DNA of 47,251 bases from positions 1 to 47,251 of the forward strand of contig JAJRUS010000046.1 of NCBI GenBank assembly GCA_024277675.1, written 5' to 3'. The notes under the pieces are model-generated. The model ran no database searches and was not told the DNA's origin. It saw nothing but the letters and a program-made list of their open reading frames with translations. Positions 33,951-47,242 of the stretch are shown piece by piece. How positions within the stretch are numbered: position 1 is the stretch's first letter; each line of letters begins with the position of its first letter. Origin of the DNA: a bacterium (lineage in GTDB: Bacteria > SZUA-182 > SZUA-191 > JAJRXT01). Made by a program: the position numbers and the translations under genes.

Positions 33951-36344
33951 TCAGATTTTAGCCGTACGCAGTCTGAGAGCATTACCGATAACGGACACCG
34001 AACTAAAACTCATAGCCGCCGCCGCAATCATGGGACTCAACAGTATTCCGAAAAACGGGTACAGCACCCCGGCGGCGATCGGGATACCGATGCTATTGTA
34101 GGCAAACGCAAAGAACAGGTTCTGCTTGATGTTGGTCATGGTGGCCCGGCTTAAGCGGCGCGCCTGGACAATGCCTCGAAAATCGCCCCGCACCAGGGTC
34201 ACGCCCGCACTTTCCATAGCCACATCGGTTCCAGTGCCCATGGCAATGCCAACCTGAGCCTGGGCCAGCGCCGGAGCATCATTGATTCCATCACCAGCCA
34301 TAGCCACAATGTGCCCCTCTGACTGAAAGCGCTTGATTACCTCGGCCTTCTGGTCGGGAAGCACCCCGGCCACCACCTCGTCAATGTCCAGCTTTCCGGC
34401 CACGGCTTCGGCGGTGGTGCGGTTGTCGCCCGTCAGCATTACAATGCGCATGCCTTCTTTATGCAGGGAGCGGATTGCCTCCGGGGTAGTTTCCTTAATC
34501 GGGTCGGCCACCCCAATAAGTCCGGCAACTCGACCCTCAATGATGATAAACATGACGGTCTGCCCGTCGGCCCGCATTTTTTCCGCCTGGGCGGTCAGGG
34601 TTTTAGAATTTACACCCAGGTCTTTGAGTAGTTTGAGGTTGCCAAGCGCCACCTTTCGGCCATCCACTATTCCGGTCACTCCTTTACCAGTCAGCGACTT
34701 GAAATTCTCCGGTTTAACCATGCCGACACCCCGTTTAGCTGCGCCTTCCACAATAGCGGCAGCCAGGGGATGTTCGCTGCCCCGTTCCAGGCCGGCAGCC
34801 AGCCGAAGCAAGTCTTGCTCATTCTGTCCGGCGGCCGGTATGACCGCCACCAGGCGGGGTTTGCCTTCGGTCAGGGTTCCCGTTTTATCAACCACCAGCG
34901 TGTCCACTTTACGCATCACCTCAATGGCTTCGGCATTCCTGAAAAGTACACCGAGCATAGCGCCCTTGCCGGTGGCCACCATGATTGACATGGGGGTGGC
35001 CAAACCGAGTGCGCAGGGGCAGGCGATGATAAGCACCGCCACCGCATTGATAAGGGCGTGAGCCATGCGGGGTACGGGGCCGACGAACGCCCAGATTATG
35101 AAAGTGAGGACGGCCACCCCGACTACGGCCGGCACGAAGTAGCCAGCGAAGATATCGGCCAGTTTCTGGATCGGCGCCCGGCTGCGCTGGGCTTCCGAGA
35201 CTAAATGGACAATGCGGGACAGGAGCGTTTCCGCACCGACACGCTCGGCCCGGATAATCAGTGAGCCGGTTCCATTGACCGTGGCCCCGGTTACCTGATC
35301 GCCCGGTTTTTTCTCCACCGGGATTGGCTCACCGGTAACCATGGACTCGTCGATTGCGCTTATTCCCTCAAGCACCACCCCATCTACCGGAACCTTCTCG
35401 CCGGGACGCACCCGAAGCTGTTCCCCCGGTTGTACCTGATCCAGGGGAACATCCTCCTCTGTTCCGTCATCGCTTATCCGCCGGGCAGTTTTGGGGGCCA
35501 GCCCCAGCAGTGACTTAAGGGCCGCACTCGTCTTAGAGCGGGCTTTTAGTTCCAGCACCTGGCCCAGCAGCACCAGGGTTACAATCACGGCCGCCGCCTC
35601 AAAGTAAACGGCTACCTCGCCGGAGGCGTCACGAAATGACGGGGGAAAGATGTCGGGGAAAAGAGCCGCCACCAGGCTGTAGCTATAAGCTACCGTGACC
35701 CCCAGTCCGATAAGGGTGAACATGTTGAGGCTGCGCTGAATGATGGAGCGCCAGCCGCGAACAAAAAAGGGCCAGGCACCCCACAAGACCACCGGTGTGG
35801 CCAGCATTAGTTCGATAAAGGTCAGCATTCTGGAGCTGGCCAGGCCCGCCAGCGGTTGCCCGGGAATCAGATCCCCCATGGCGATAATGAATACCGGCAG
35901 GGTGATGGCGGCGCATACCCAGAAACGCCGCTTCATGACGACAAGCTCCTGATTCTCTTCCTCGCCAGCCGCCGACACACGTGATTCTAAAGCCATCCCG
36001 CAAATCGGACAATCCCCTGGTGTCGGCTGTTCTATCTCCGGGTGCATCGGGCAAGTATATATGCCGACTTGCCGGTCATCTTTCACTTCCTGTCGCTGGT
36101 TATGTTTATCGTCAGCAACTTGTGTCAGCCCTGTCTGATATGCCTCGGGGTTTTTACTGAACTTCTCCCGGCAGCCTGCACTACAAAAATAAAATGTCTG
36201 GCCGGCCAGCGGGTAGGAAAAAGCTGCCTTATCCGGATTGACAGTCATTCCACAAACCGGATCTTTCACTGTCCGGGGGTGGTTGTGGTCAGGCTCGCCA
36301 CCTTTATGGTGCTGATTACATCTTTTACTATCATGCTGTTGCAT
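33951..36344 (-). CDS. copA: Copper-translocating P1B-type ATPase with YHS and heavy-metal-binding N-terminal domains
   Basis: From ATG 36344 (GGGAGG five bases upstream) the protein has 797 residues; a further in-frame ATG at 36371 lacks a site. A His-rich start is followed by a YHS domain ([24 protein letters not shown]; ~28-70) and a heavy-metal-binding domain (YTCPMHPE to CPICGM; ~96-119). The pump core has TGEP (~337), the metal-binding CPCALG (442-444), DKTGTLTEG (486), SEHPL (523), GDGIND (684) and MSFSS in the last helix. This set is that of Cu(I)/Ag(I) exporters; there is no ferredoxin-like HMA domain. It ends the copper island, downstream of the Cys-rich membrane protein gene. Confidence 0.93.
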   Translation of the reverse strand: MQQHDSKRCNQHHKGGEPDHNHPRTVKDPVCGMTVNPDKAAFSYPLAGQTFYFCSAGCREKFSKNPEAYQTGLTQVADDKHNQRQEVKDDRQVGIYTCPMHPEIEQPTPGDCPICGMALESRVSAAGEEENQELVVMKRRFWVCAAITLPVFIIAMGDLIPGQPLAGLASSRMLTFIELMLATPVVLWGAWPFFVRGWRSIIQRSLNMFTLIGLGVTVAYSYSLVAALFPDIFPPSFRDASGEVAVYFEAAAVIVTLVLLGQVLELKARSKTSAALKSLLGLAPKTARRISDDGTEEDVPLDQVQPGEQLRVRPGEKVPVDGVVLEGISAIDESMVTGEPIPVEKKPGDQVTGATVNGTGSLIIRAERVGAETLLSRIVHLVSEAQRSRAPIQKLADIFAGYFVPAVVGVAVLTFIIWAFVGPVPRMAHALINAVAVLIIACPCALGLATPMSIMVATGKGAMLGVLFRNAEAIEVMRKVDTLVVDKTGTLTEGKPRLVAVIPAAGQNEQDLLRLAAGLERGSEHPLAAAIVEGAAKRGVGMVKPENFKSLTGKGVTGIVDGRKVALGNLKLLKDLGVNSKTLTAQAEKMRADGQTVMFIIIEGRVAGLIGVADPIKETTPEAIRSLHKEGMRIVMLTGDNRTTAEAVAGKLDIDEVVAGVLPDQKAEVIKRFQSEGHIVAMAGDGINDAPALAQAQVGIAMGTGTDVAMESAGVTLVRGDFRGIVQARRLSRATMTNIKQNLFFAFAYNSIGIPIAAGVLYPFFGILLSPMIAAAAMSFSSVSVIGNALRLRTAKI

Positions 36345-36443
36345 CTTGCCCTCCCGCAATATACAATACAAGATTACTTGATTGCCAGAGCAGCCTGAAC
36401 CCCAAAGTCAGGCAGACTACCGGCTGATATGGCTACATTAAGC

Positions 36444-36914
36444 TTAATACTCTCCTCCCTCCCGGTGCGGAGTATTTGCTGTTTTTGTTTTGTCTTCACT
36501 GGAATCCGGCTGGTGATGGCCGCCCTCTTCAAACCCATATATACCGAAGGTGGTCACCTCTATAGCATCCGGGTCAACACCGGGAATCCGGCCCTGTTTT
36601 TTATTCCAGGCGGCGGCGCATTCCGGGCACGATTTCTCATTTCCTTTTGCTGAAACCAATTTTGCACAGGGGCAGTGCTCCATGTGTAGCGCACACCAGT
36701 TGCATTCATTCTGTATACAACAACTATACAATCCATTTTTCTTTAGCTCAAGCTTAAGTTCCTTTAAATCCTGCCTGATTTGTATAAGCTTAGGGTTATC
36801 CGTCTTCACATATTTCGCTGCCGGCTCCCGCCAGTATTTAGAATACAAAAAAGCAAGCGCAATTACTATAATAAAAGATATACCGAACAAGGCAAGTAGT
36901 TTCTTGTTAATCAT
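36444..36914 (-). CDS. Membrane-anchored Cys-rich protein of unknown function (probable metal binder)
   Basis: The 156-residue protein has one N-terminal membrane helix (LLALFGISFIIVIALAFLYS), a charged linker with a short helix (IRQDLKELKLELKKN), then a compact Cys/His cluster: C65, C66, C71, C74, H77, H80, C81, C83, C96 and C99 (SCCIQNECNWC, HCPCAK, SCPEC). The tail is acidic and His-containing. I know no named family for it. The position between the DUF1573 and P1B ATPase genes suggests it presents or senses copper at the periplasmic or cytosolic face. The ribosome site is weak. Confidence 0.75.
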   Translation of the reverse strand: MINKKLLALFGISFIIVIALAFLYSKYWREPAAKYVKTDNPKLIQIRQDLKELKLELKKNGLYSCCIQNECNWCALHMEHCPCAKLVSAKGNEKSCPECAAAWNKKQGRIPGVDPDAIEVTTFGIYGFEEGGHHQPDSSEDKTKTANTPHREGGEY

Positions 36915-36959
36915 ACACCGCCTTCCCTTTTTGAGCGATTGATTGATTGAGCAATTTTA

Positions 36960-37706
36960 TTAAGGTTTGTCTGTTTTGGTCTTCACTATTCCATTTACTT
37001 TATGCTCTACCAAGCTATATCTTTTAATGTTGGTGTAGATTTTAATCGTACCCTGGAATACACCCCCCGGAGCATCAGGGGCAATCGTTACCTCTACTTC
37101 ATAGCTTTTCAGCTTACTCAATGGTTCAGGAATAACCCTGGCGCTGATAAAGGGCAGGTCAGCCTCTACCTTGAGTATTTTTAATTCCTGGGAGCCACCC
37201 TGTTTTACTATTAATTTTTTAGTAAGAGATTGCCCCTTTTGTATTAAGCCGAAGGCCAACGGTCGTGAGGGTATAACCACCACATCTGAGATTATCACCC
37301 CTTTTAGTGACAGATTAACCACTGGTTCATCAGGGTCATTGGAATTTACATAGATAGTTTTACGGATAGCGCCCATGAATTTTTTAGAGTTAAAGGTTAC
37401 TTCAAGTTGCCCTTTCTCTCCAGCCGGGACTTCCTTGGTATACGTTTTGGGTACGGTACAGCCACAGGAGGTTTTAATCTTTTTGATTTTCAATAGGGCC
37501 TGTCCCTCATTTTTGAAATTAAATGTATGAGATACCTTATCCCCCCGCTGAATGATACCGAAGTCATACGTTTTCTGCTCAAACTTTATATCCGGTTGAT
37601 CGGTCTGGGCTGCTGACCGGGGAACCGCCAGCAGGGAACAAGCCAGGAAAACCATTGTACCCATCATTAGAACTGTCCGTCTCTTACCAGATATTCTCTC
37701 TTGCAT
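36960..37706 (-). CDS. Exported DUF1573 (ASH/MSP-like) protein
   Basis: The 248-residue protein has a signal peptide (LMMGTMVFLACSLLAVPRSA), then two Ig-like modules. The first carries the DUF1573 pattern FEQKTYDFGIIQRGDKVSHTF with NEGQALLKIKKIKTSCGCT, the second IPSRPLAFGLIQKGQSLTK. The TSCGCT cysteines could bind copper or form a disulfide. DUF1573 proteins are common in Bacteroidetes and deltaproteobacteria, often near envelope or redox genes, and their role is unsettled. A GGAG site precedes the ATG. It is inside the copper island, so a periplasmic copper role is inferred. Confidence 0.85.
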   Translation of the reverse strand: MQERISGKRRTVLMMGTMVFLACSLLAVPRSAAQTDQPDIKFEQKTYDFGIIQRGDKVSHTFNFKNEGQALLKIKKIKTSCGCTVPKTYTKEVPAGEKGQLEVTFNSKKFMGAIRKTIYVNSNDPDEPVVNLSLKGVIISDVVVIPSRPLAFGLIQKGQSLTKKLIVKQGGSQELKILKVEADLPFISARVIPEPLSKLKSYEVEVTIAPDAPGGVFQGTIKIYTNIKRYSLVEHKVNGIVKTKTDKP

Positions 37707-37777
37707 TCTGTTTCTCCTTTTTAGATAAAAATTATCATCCCTGAATTAGTTAGCTCCCAAAAACGCCGGGCCAAAAG

Positions 37778-38176
37778 CTAAAACTCAAGAATGGGCCTAT
37801 ACAATGGCCGATCCGCCAATCTGGCCAACTCTTCATGCTCCTTGGCCATAGCCTCCATTTCCGTTGCCAGCTCGTTGAATTTTTTAATTAACTTGTCGCA
37901 GTGGGCCTGCATAACCGCGGCCACATCACTGTCATATTCTGCATATTCGGTTTTCATTCGCGCATGTTCCTGGGCCATGCGCCGGTAATCTAAGGCGCCC
38001 TGACGATAGGAAGCAGCAATAGATCGATGCTCTGCCGCTGACCTTCGGCTCACCTTGAGGTTTTTCCAAAAAGTCCAGGTGGGAGCCGGCCGGGAGCTGG
38101 AGCAAGCCGACGCCAGTACTGATATCCAGATAGCCCCGGCAATTATTAAGATTAATCTTTGGCCTTTAAGCCTCAT
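37778..38176 (-). CDS. Small lipoprotein with WTFWK motif, paralogue of the 41244-41702 product
   Basis: The 132-residue product has a lipobox ending ASAC (Cys25), then PTWTFWKNL and a helical, His/Glu/Met-rich body: AASYRQGALDYRRMAQEHAR, AVMQAHCDKLIKKF, LATEMEAMAKEHEELA. The same pattern recurs in the lipoprotein encoded at 41244-41702. The pattern EHxxLA with a conserved HC could bind metal. No known family comes to mind. AGGAGG lies upstream of the ATG. Confidence 0.75.
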   Translation of the reverse strand: MRLKGQRLILIIAGAIWISVLASACSSSRPAPTWTFWKNLKVSRRSAAEHRSIAASYRQGALDYRRMAQEHARMKTEYAEYDSDVAAVMQAHCDKLIKKFNELATEMEAMAKEHEELARLADRPLYRPILEF

Positions 38177-38293
38177 CCTGGTTTCCTCCTCTCCTAATGA
38201 ATGCTGATTCTATGTTTTTTAGTCGCTGCGGCCCAAATTTATCCAGCCTATATAGCAGTATGTGCCGGGGTATCATCAGGCGGCGATAGCTTA

Positions 38294-39382
38294 TCATCTT
38301 TCCTCCAATGGCAACCACAGGTTAAAGGTGGCGCCCCGGCCCGGTTGGCCGGTTACATCAATCCTGCCCCCATGCTGTTCTATAATCCGATAGCAGACGG
38401 CCAGCCCCAGACCGGTGCCATCATGTTTAGTAGTAAAGAAGGGATTAAACAGATTGGGCAGATCACCGGGTTTAATACCTATCCCGGTATCGGAAAACTC
38501 AAGCTGGAGTCCGAATTTACCATTATTGGCAGCTTCCCGGATGCGAATGTCAAGCTCCCCCCCTTCGGGCATGGCCTGGACGGCATTTAACATCAGGTTC
38601 AGAAATACTTGCCCGATGCGCTCCTCATCCATGTAGGCCAGGGGTAAGTTAGTCGGATAATGCCGCACTATCTTTACCAATGACCCTTTGGCCTGCGATT
38701 TAATCAAGCTAATCATCTCCTCCAGCCGGTTTGCCACATTGGCTGGCTTGAACTGCATCGGCTGAGGCTTGGCAAAGGACAAGAAAGTAGTGAGTACCTC
38801 ATTCAGCCGGTCAGCCTCACGATCCAGCAGATGCAGAATGCGGTGCTTGTTATCCTGCGGGGGATAGTCGACCGCCAGGATTTCTACCGCGGCCTTGATA
38901 GAACTTAAGGGATTGCGGATCTCATGCGCTAAACCGGCGCTCAATTGACCAATGGCGGAAAGCTTTTCCGCCTGCAACAGTTCTCGTTCCATCTGCTTCA
39001 GATCAGTGAGCGATTTCTGCAAGTGCTGAGCGGTGTGCCAGTGCTTTTCCTTCTCCTGTCTTTCCCGGGCGGCCAGTACGCCGGTGACTACGGCTATCAC
39101 ATTATACAGTAATATCTCCAGCCCCTTCTCCAGCATACCGGCCGGATCTAATTGGGAAGCATACCAGAAGGCATGCGGGGCATAAATCAGGCTGACACAC
39201 ACTGAGCAGAGTAATGCTCCTCGTGTTCCGTATAGAAAAGCGGCAAAGATAATGGGAATGTAATACAGGCGGCGGTAGATGTCGTGAAAGTAGTGATAGC
39301 CGGTGCTGGTGTAATAGTGGAAAACGGATATTATGACTACGGAACCATATATAAGGAGTAGAGATAACCACTTACGCTGCAT
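38294..39382 (-). CDS. Membrane sensor histidine kinase (NtrB/ZraS-like)
   Basis: The 362-residue protein has three or four N-terminal membrane helices (~5-105), a short coiled linker, the H-box LAHEIRNPLSSIKAAVEIL (H153) and an HATPase_c domain with the N-box NLMLNAVQAMPEGG, G1 FSDTGIGIKPGDLPN and G2 HDGTGLGLAVC. It lacks a PAS or large periplasmic domain, so any signal must be sensed in or near the membrane. No response regulator is in the window. Its place inside the copper island makes metal sensing likely but unproven. Confidence 0.9.
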   Translation of the reverse strand: MQRKWLSLLLIYGSVVIISVFHYYTSTGYHYFHDIYRRLYYIPIIFAAFLYGTRGALLCSVCVSLIYAPHAFWYASQLDPAGMLEKGLEILLYNVIAVVTGVLAARERQEKEKHWHTAQHLQKSLTDLKQMERELLQAEKLSAIGQLSAGLAHEIRNPLSSIKAAVEILAVDYPPQDNKHRILHLLDREADRLNEVLTTFLSFAKPQPMQFKPANVANRLEEMISLIKSQAKGSLVKIVRHYPTNLPLAYMDEERIGQVFLNLMLNAVQAMPEGGELDIRIREAANNGKFGLQLEFSDTGIGIKPGDLPNLFNPFFTTKHDGTGLGLAVCYRIIEQHGGRIDVTGQPGRGATFNLWLPLEER

Positions 39383-39417
39383 AGCTCACACCTTCAACTC
39401 TGTTTAAGTAAGTCTGG

Positions 39418-39753
39418 TTACTTTTTGTCCAGAAATTTGGGGTTGGAACAACATTCGCCGCTGCTGGAGGCCAGGTTGCTCTTCTCGTTTTCCTCGGTAA
39501 AACGCAGCAAGCTGCTCTTAAGCTTGTAAAATCCACCCCCGATATTATAACCGGCTTTTTGTAGCTGTTCCTCTATCTGTTTTAATCCAATCTCCAGCAG
39601 GTCGTATTCAACCGTTACCAGTCCCCTTTTAGAATCAGCTTTCACTTGCCGGAGGCCTTTTAAAGCGCCTATAGCCCGTTCTATTTCAGCCTCACATTCG
39701 GTACAATGTATTTTTTCTATCGGGATTTCCCTGCTTTTAATACAGGCGGCCAT
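39418..39753 (-). CDS. Heavy-metal-associated (HMA) domain protein with a CC tail
   Basis: Starting at ATG 39753 (GGAGGTG upstream; the ATG at 39768 actually overlaps that site), the 111-residue product has an HMA fold: IEKIHCTECEAEIERAIGAL with the CxxC pair C17 and C20, then KRGLVTVEYDLLEIGLKQI. A C-terminal extension of about 35 residues ends with GECCSNP (C101, C102). HMA proteins carry Cu(I) or similar ions in the cytosol. The extra C-terminal CC pair is unusual for a plain CopZ and could be a second ligand set. Confidence 0.85.
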   Translation of the reverse strand: MAACIKSREIPIEKIHCTECEAEIERAIGALKGLRQVKADSKRGLVTVEYDLLEIGLKQIEEQLQKAGYNIGGGFYKLKSSLLRFTEENEKSNLASSSGECCSNPKFLDKK

Positions 39754-39772
39754 GGTAATCACCTCCATAATC

Positions 39773-40141
39773 CTAAGTATACAAACGTTTATGCTTTAAT
39801 TCCCAATGCACCTCCTCAAAGCAGACTAATAGTTGCTGGACTTCCTGGTGGAAAGCATCCAGATAATATGTTGGAGGAATATCGGCTGCTGAGTTAAGCC
39901 AGTCTATAATATGGGAATTATTAAGCTCAATGTGCACCGTTTTGGCTCCCAGACTCAAGGCTTCCTTAAGCCCCCGCAGCAAAGCGCTGTAATCCTGAAC
40001 ATGCTTATCAGTAAACACCGCATTTTCGGTAATGGCCAGAATAGTTTCTCCCCGGCCATTCTGAATTTCTACTGTTATACACCCTACACTCCCCTGGCAC
40101 AACTCATTTATGGTCAGGATCAACTTGCCGTTGCTTAGCAT
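39773..40141 (-). CDS. RNase H-fold (RVT_3-like) protein with degenerate active site
   Basis: The 122-residue protein resembles short RNase HI/reverse-transcriptase-like domains: GCITVEIQNGRGETI, VQDYSALLRGLKEALSLGA, VHIELNNSHIIDWLN. The acidic residues expected in catalysis are altered by my eye alignment: the first Asp strand reads LTINEL, the AEYxAL glutamate is Asp (QDYSAL), and the DS pair is NNS. It may be a binding fold rather than a nuclease. It lies five bases upstream of the HMA gene's alternative start, with GGGAGGTGA before its ATG. Its place in a metal-resistance operon is unexplained. Confidence 0.65.
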   Translation of the reverse strand: MLSNGKLILTINELCQGSVGCITVEIQNGRGETILAITENAVFTDKHVQDYSALLRGLKEALSLGAKTVHIELNNSHIIDWLNSAADIPPTYYLDAFHQEVQQLLVCFEEVHWELKHKRLYT

Positions 40142-40187
40142 ATGTCACCTCCCTTGAAGTGAATTTACAGCCTGACTATTAAATCCC

Positions 40188-40448
40188 CTACGTAATCGGA
40201 AAGCACAGCCGGATTACATTTGCGTTAACCGCCAGAAACGGCAAGTGTACCTCATCCCCGTGGGATAGCTTAACCCAGGCTTCAGTCACCGCCAGAAATG
40301 ATCCCTTTGAGACTCCGCTATTTAGTAAATCGAGCAGGCGGTGGTCCGGCAATAAGTGCATCTTTCCCCTGATCTCGGTGCCGTCGGTAAGCAGGATACG
40401 CACCGACTCCGGTTCTGTTTTGATTTGTTTGCGTAAGAATTGCTGCAT
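40188..40448 (-). CDS. Small DUF6812-like cytosolic protein
   Basis: The 86-residue protein reads SVRILLTDGTEIRGKMHLL, then RLLDLLNSGVSKGSFLAVTEA and LPFLAVNANVIRLCFP. This resembles a small beta-barrel family (DUF6812 as I recall it), with a strand-turn DGTEIxG, the RLxDLLN helix and a final VN-x-I strand. No function is known. AGGAGGTGA precedes the ATG, and it is the first of three small cytosolic genes set between the exported parts of the copper island. Confidence 0.65.
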   Translation of the reverse strand: MQQFLRKQIKTEPESVRILLTDGTEIRGKMHLLPDHRLLDLLNSGVSKGSFLAVTEAWVKLSHGDEVHLPFLAVNANVIRLCFPIT

Positions 40449-40498
40449 TATACCTCACCTCCTTGACGGGCCGGCGCTTGACCCTATGTGCTTCAGTG

Positions 40499-41104
40499 TC
40501 ACATATCATGCTTCATTTTACTCATATCATGCTTCATTTTGCTCATATCAGCCGGCTCAGCCTGTTTCTTATCCGACCATTTCACCAACTTACCGCATTT
40601 GGGCATTCTTTTGCCATACATAGGGTTACCCATATTCTGGTCTTCTTGCAACCAGTTGCCAGGATACATGGGGCAATGATAGTTGAATAATTCCCCGCTG
40701 ACATTGTTGGGCTGACCAAATTCCGCTACATATTTGATAACCGGCCGGCCCAGGCCAACAAAATGTTTGCGCGCAGTCTTAATATCCCCCTGTGTCAACT
40801 GGGCGGCATGCCCGGCGGTTTCCTTTATCATCTCATATTTCTTATGTGCCTCAGGTAAGCGCTTTGGGTGTTCGCCATGCATCTTTTCCATCATCTGGCA
40901 TTGCTGGGTAATTTTTTCCGCCTCAGCCGCTATCCCTTCCAGGGAGTCCTGGGCCAGTTTTTGTCGGATGACCAGGTAGCTGTTGATAATATTGCCCATG
41001 GCCATATCAAAATGGTCGTTTGCGGCTTGTCCCGGGGTTAAACCAATTAGCGAAGCAATAAACAGCGTTGAAATAATGATCGGAATTTTGCATCTGGTTC
41101 GCAT
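40499..41104 (-). CDS. Exported DUF3347 protein with Met/His repeat tail
   Basis: The 201-residue product has a signal peptide (IISTLFIASLIGLTPGQA), a helical DUF3347 domain (IINSYLVIRQKLAQDSLEGI) and the domain's typical ending YHCPMYPGNWLQEDQNMGNP then MYGKRMPKCG. It finishes with two copies of MSKMKHD, which suit Cu(I)/Ag(I) binding. The same domain is fused to the C-terminus of the CusB-like protein in this operon. A role as a soluble periplasmic copper-binding partner of the efflux pump is inferred. AAAGGAG lies eight bases upstream. Confidence 0.85.
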   Translation of the reverse strand: MRTRCKIPIIISTLFIASLIGLTPGQAANDHFDMAMGNIINSYLVIRQKLAQDSLEGIAAEAEKITQQCQMMEKMHGEHPKRLPEAHKKYEMIKETAGHAAQLTQGDIKTARKHFVGLGRPVIKYVAEFGQPNNVSGELFNYHCPMYPGNWLQEDQNMGNPMYGKRMPKCGKLVKWSDKKQAEPADMSKMKHDMSKMKHDM

Positions 41105-41243
41105 GATAAAAATTCTCCTTTCTGGGGTTGGTTTTCATAGCCGATAGCTAAAATAAGCTTGGGAGCATCATGAGCATCCCACCAATGAATTAATCTACGG
41201 TTGAGCTTCACCCCCTTAGTAAGTCAGGCAAATGGGAACGGAA

Positions 41244-41702
41244 CTATTCCGTATCCTTTTTCTGCTCCCTGGCAATCTTTTCCGCCGTCATCTCATGCTC
41301 TTGGGCCAGGCTTTCCATCTCATCCGCCAATTCGGCAAACTTTTCCACCAGCCGCTGGCAGTGAATCACCATAAACTCGGCGGTAGCCTCATCCCCCCAG
41401 GGTTTACTTCCATAGCTCTCGTATACCGTTTTACGCCGTTGATGTTCCTTAGCCTGCAAGCGATAATCCTCCGCATCCTGGCGGTAGGATTTAGCTATCG
41501 CGTATTGCTTTTGCGGGGTATCGGCCGTCTCCAGCCTCTTCCAGAATGTCCAATCAGCTTCTTCGGCCTTAGTTTCTTTGGCCTTGGACTGCCCGGCGCC
41601 GGTCGCCAGCATGGGAGCCATCATCCACAGGCAACCGGATAATGACAACCCCAGTAGCATTAGCATAACCGGCATAATTTGGGGTTTAAGCGCTGTTTTC
41701 AT
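41244..41702 (-). CDS. Small lipoprotein with WTFWK motif (second paralogue)
   Basis: The start is ATG 41702 because a perfect AAGGAGGTGA (41717-41708) precedes it; longer frames to 41780 would run into cusA. The 152-residue product has a lipobox LSLSGC (Cys24), then DWTFWKRLE and a helical body IAKSYRQDAEDYRLQAKEHQR, MVIHCQRLVEKFAELADEM, LAQEHE. It parallels the 37778-38176 lipoprotein in order and spacing of motifs but has a longer N-terminal part. Its ribosome site overlaps the cusA stop, so it is translated with the pump. Confidence 0.8.
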   Translation of the reverse strand: MKTALKPQIMPVMLMLLGLSLSGCLWMMAPMLATGAGQSKAKETKAEEADWTFWKRLETADTPQKQYAIAKSYRQDAEDYRLQAKEHQRRKTVYESYGSKPWGDEATAEFMVIHCQRLVEKFAELADEMESLAQEHEMTAEKIAREQKKDTE

Positions 41703-41715
41703 CTCTCTCACCTCC

Positions 41716-45229
<3,514 letters not shown>

Positions 45230-45240
<11 letters not shown>

Positions 45241-47242
45241 GGCTCATCATCCTCCCCCAATCCTTAACCAACTCCCCACACTTGGACATGGACAAACCGT
45301 AATAGGGGTTTTGATTGTCCTTATCAGCCTGCAACCAATAACCGGGAAGCATAGAGCAATAGAATTGATATATCTTCTCCGCACCGGGCTGGCCCTTATA
45401 GAAATCGCGCACCAGGGCAATCATCGCCTGGGATAAGTCTTTAAAACCCTTCCTCAACTGCTTAATATCTTTCCCTTTTAAAGCGGTGGCTGCTTTCTCT
45501 ACCGCAGCTACCGAGGAATTAAAGTGTATTTGATGAGCCGGGGGCAGCTTCTCAGTCAGCGCCTTTAATTCGGCTAACACAGCTACCAGCCGCTTTTGCT
45601 CCCCAGCTATTTTATCGGTAGCATCGACGCTCAAGCTTTGCTGGATAGCCAGATATGGCTTGAGTATGCCCTTGATTTTCCGGCTGACCTCTGCCGGCGC
45701 TTTAAACGTCGGCGCCGACTTAGGCTTAGGCCGTTTCTTTTTTTCTTTCTTACCCATAGACCCGCCACCATGCCCCATAGCCGCATGAATATCAATCGCC
45801 GAACCCTCAGGAAACATCAGGCTGGGTTTACCGGCTAACTGCATCTGGGAGTCAATCAGGAAGTTGCCCGAGGCAACCACCCGCTCGCCGGCCTTTAAAC
45901 CGGCCACCACCGGATAATATTCTCCGGCCCGCGGCCCAACTTGTATTTCCCTGAGGGCATATTTTCCCTTATCAACCTCTACATAGACCACCTTCCGTTT
46001 GCCGGTATCCAGTACCGCACTGCGGGGAACCGACAGGATACCCCTGGAATTTGATTTCAGGCCGATTACATCACCGGCCGGGGCTATCATCCCGATAGCC
46101 CCACCCACCGGTACCAACTTCATCCCACAGATAGGGCATTTGCCCGGTTTATCGCGAATTATCTCCGGGTGCATGGGACCGATATATTTACCCTCCAGAT
46201 CGGCCATTTCCACCCGGCCTCCCGGGCCGACCTCTATTTTTATATAGGCGTTGGCATACATCCCCGGCTTTAATTTCCTATCCAGATTGGGCACATTCAC
46301 CCGTACCTTTACGGTGCGGGTTTTCTCGTCCAGAAATGGATCAATAAACACGATACGCCCTTCAAACATCTCACCTGGATAAGCCTCAGTGGTCACCTCC
46401 ACCATCTGCCCGTACTTAATCCAGGCCAGGTCATATTCATAGATATCCAGATAGAGCCATACCCGCGACAAATCGGCAATGGTATAAATGGTATCCCCCA
46501 TTTTGACATACATGCCCTCTAACGCCTTTTTATGAATCACTGTGCCGTCAATGGGGGCATTGATGGTCAGGTGGGTCTGTACCAGGCCCCGCTTTCTTAT
46601 ATCCTCCACTTGTTTCTCGGTGATCCCGTAGAGCAGCAGTTTATCCCTGGCTGACTTCAGGGTATCCCCGGCCATGCCTTTAAATTTGGTGTTTCCGGTT
46701 TGTTTTACATTATTTAAAGCCAACAGATATTCCTCCTGGGCGCTCATCAACTCCGGGCTATACAGCAATACCAGATGATCCCCCTTCTTAACCTGGATGC
46801 CGGTAAAATCGGCGTATAATTTATCAATCCGGCCGGCAATCCAGGCGGCCACATAAGCCAACCGCCCCTCGTCATAATCAATCTTGCCCACGGTATAAAT
46901 TTCCTTGGTCAGCCGGCGGTAATCCACCTTATCGGTGGCTACCTCAGCCAACTGCTGAGCGCGCTTTCCCAGCTTCAGGGTTACCCAACTGTCATCATCG
47001 TCCCCACTCTCGTAAACAGGGAACAACTCCATGCCGCAAATCGGGCACTTGCCCGGCTCCGAAGCCTTTACCTGGGGGTGCATGGAGCAAGTCCAGTGAG
47101 AGACCTTTTTCTGGCCAGGGGCTGTGGGAGAGGCTTTATCTACTACAACATGGGGTGAGGGAGTAAAACAATAACCCAAAACTATGCCCAGCACCAACAC
47201 TCCTACCAGAATTTTCCAATTGTTTTTTAGAAAAGTCTTCAT
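45230..47242 (-). CDS. cusB: CusB-type membrane fusion protein with two heavy-metal-binding domains and a C-terminal DUF3347 domain
   Basis: The 670-residue protein has an N-terminal membrane anchor (~10-25), a first heavy-metal-binding domain (WTCSMHPQV to CPICGMEL; ~50-73), the adaptor lipoyl, hairpin and barrel parts (YVAAWIAGRIDKLYADFTG, APIDGTVIHKKALEGMYVK, DEKTRTVKVRVNVPN), a second metal domain placed inside the chain (GPMHPE to CPICGMKL; ~356-376), the membrane-proximal part, a His/Met/Lys linker (~487-510) and DUF3347 (~519-660, ending FYCSMLPGYWLQ, NPYYGLSMSKCGEL). It bridges CusA to an outer-membrane channel and hands over metal. It is the first visible gene of the operon; the channel gene may lie beyond the right edge. 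Confidence 0.95.
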
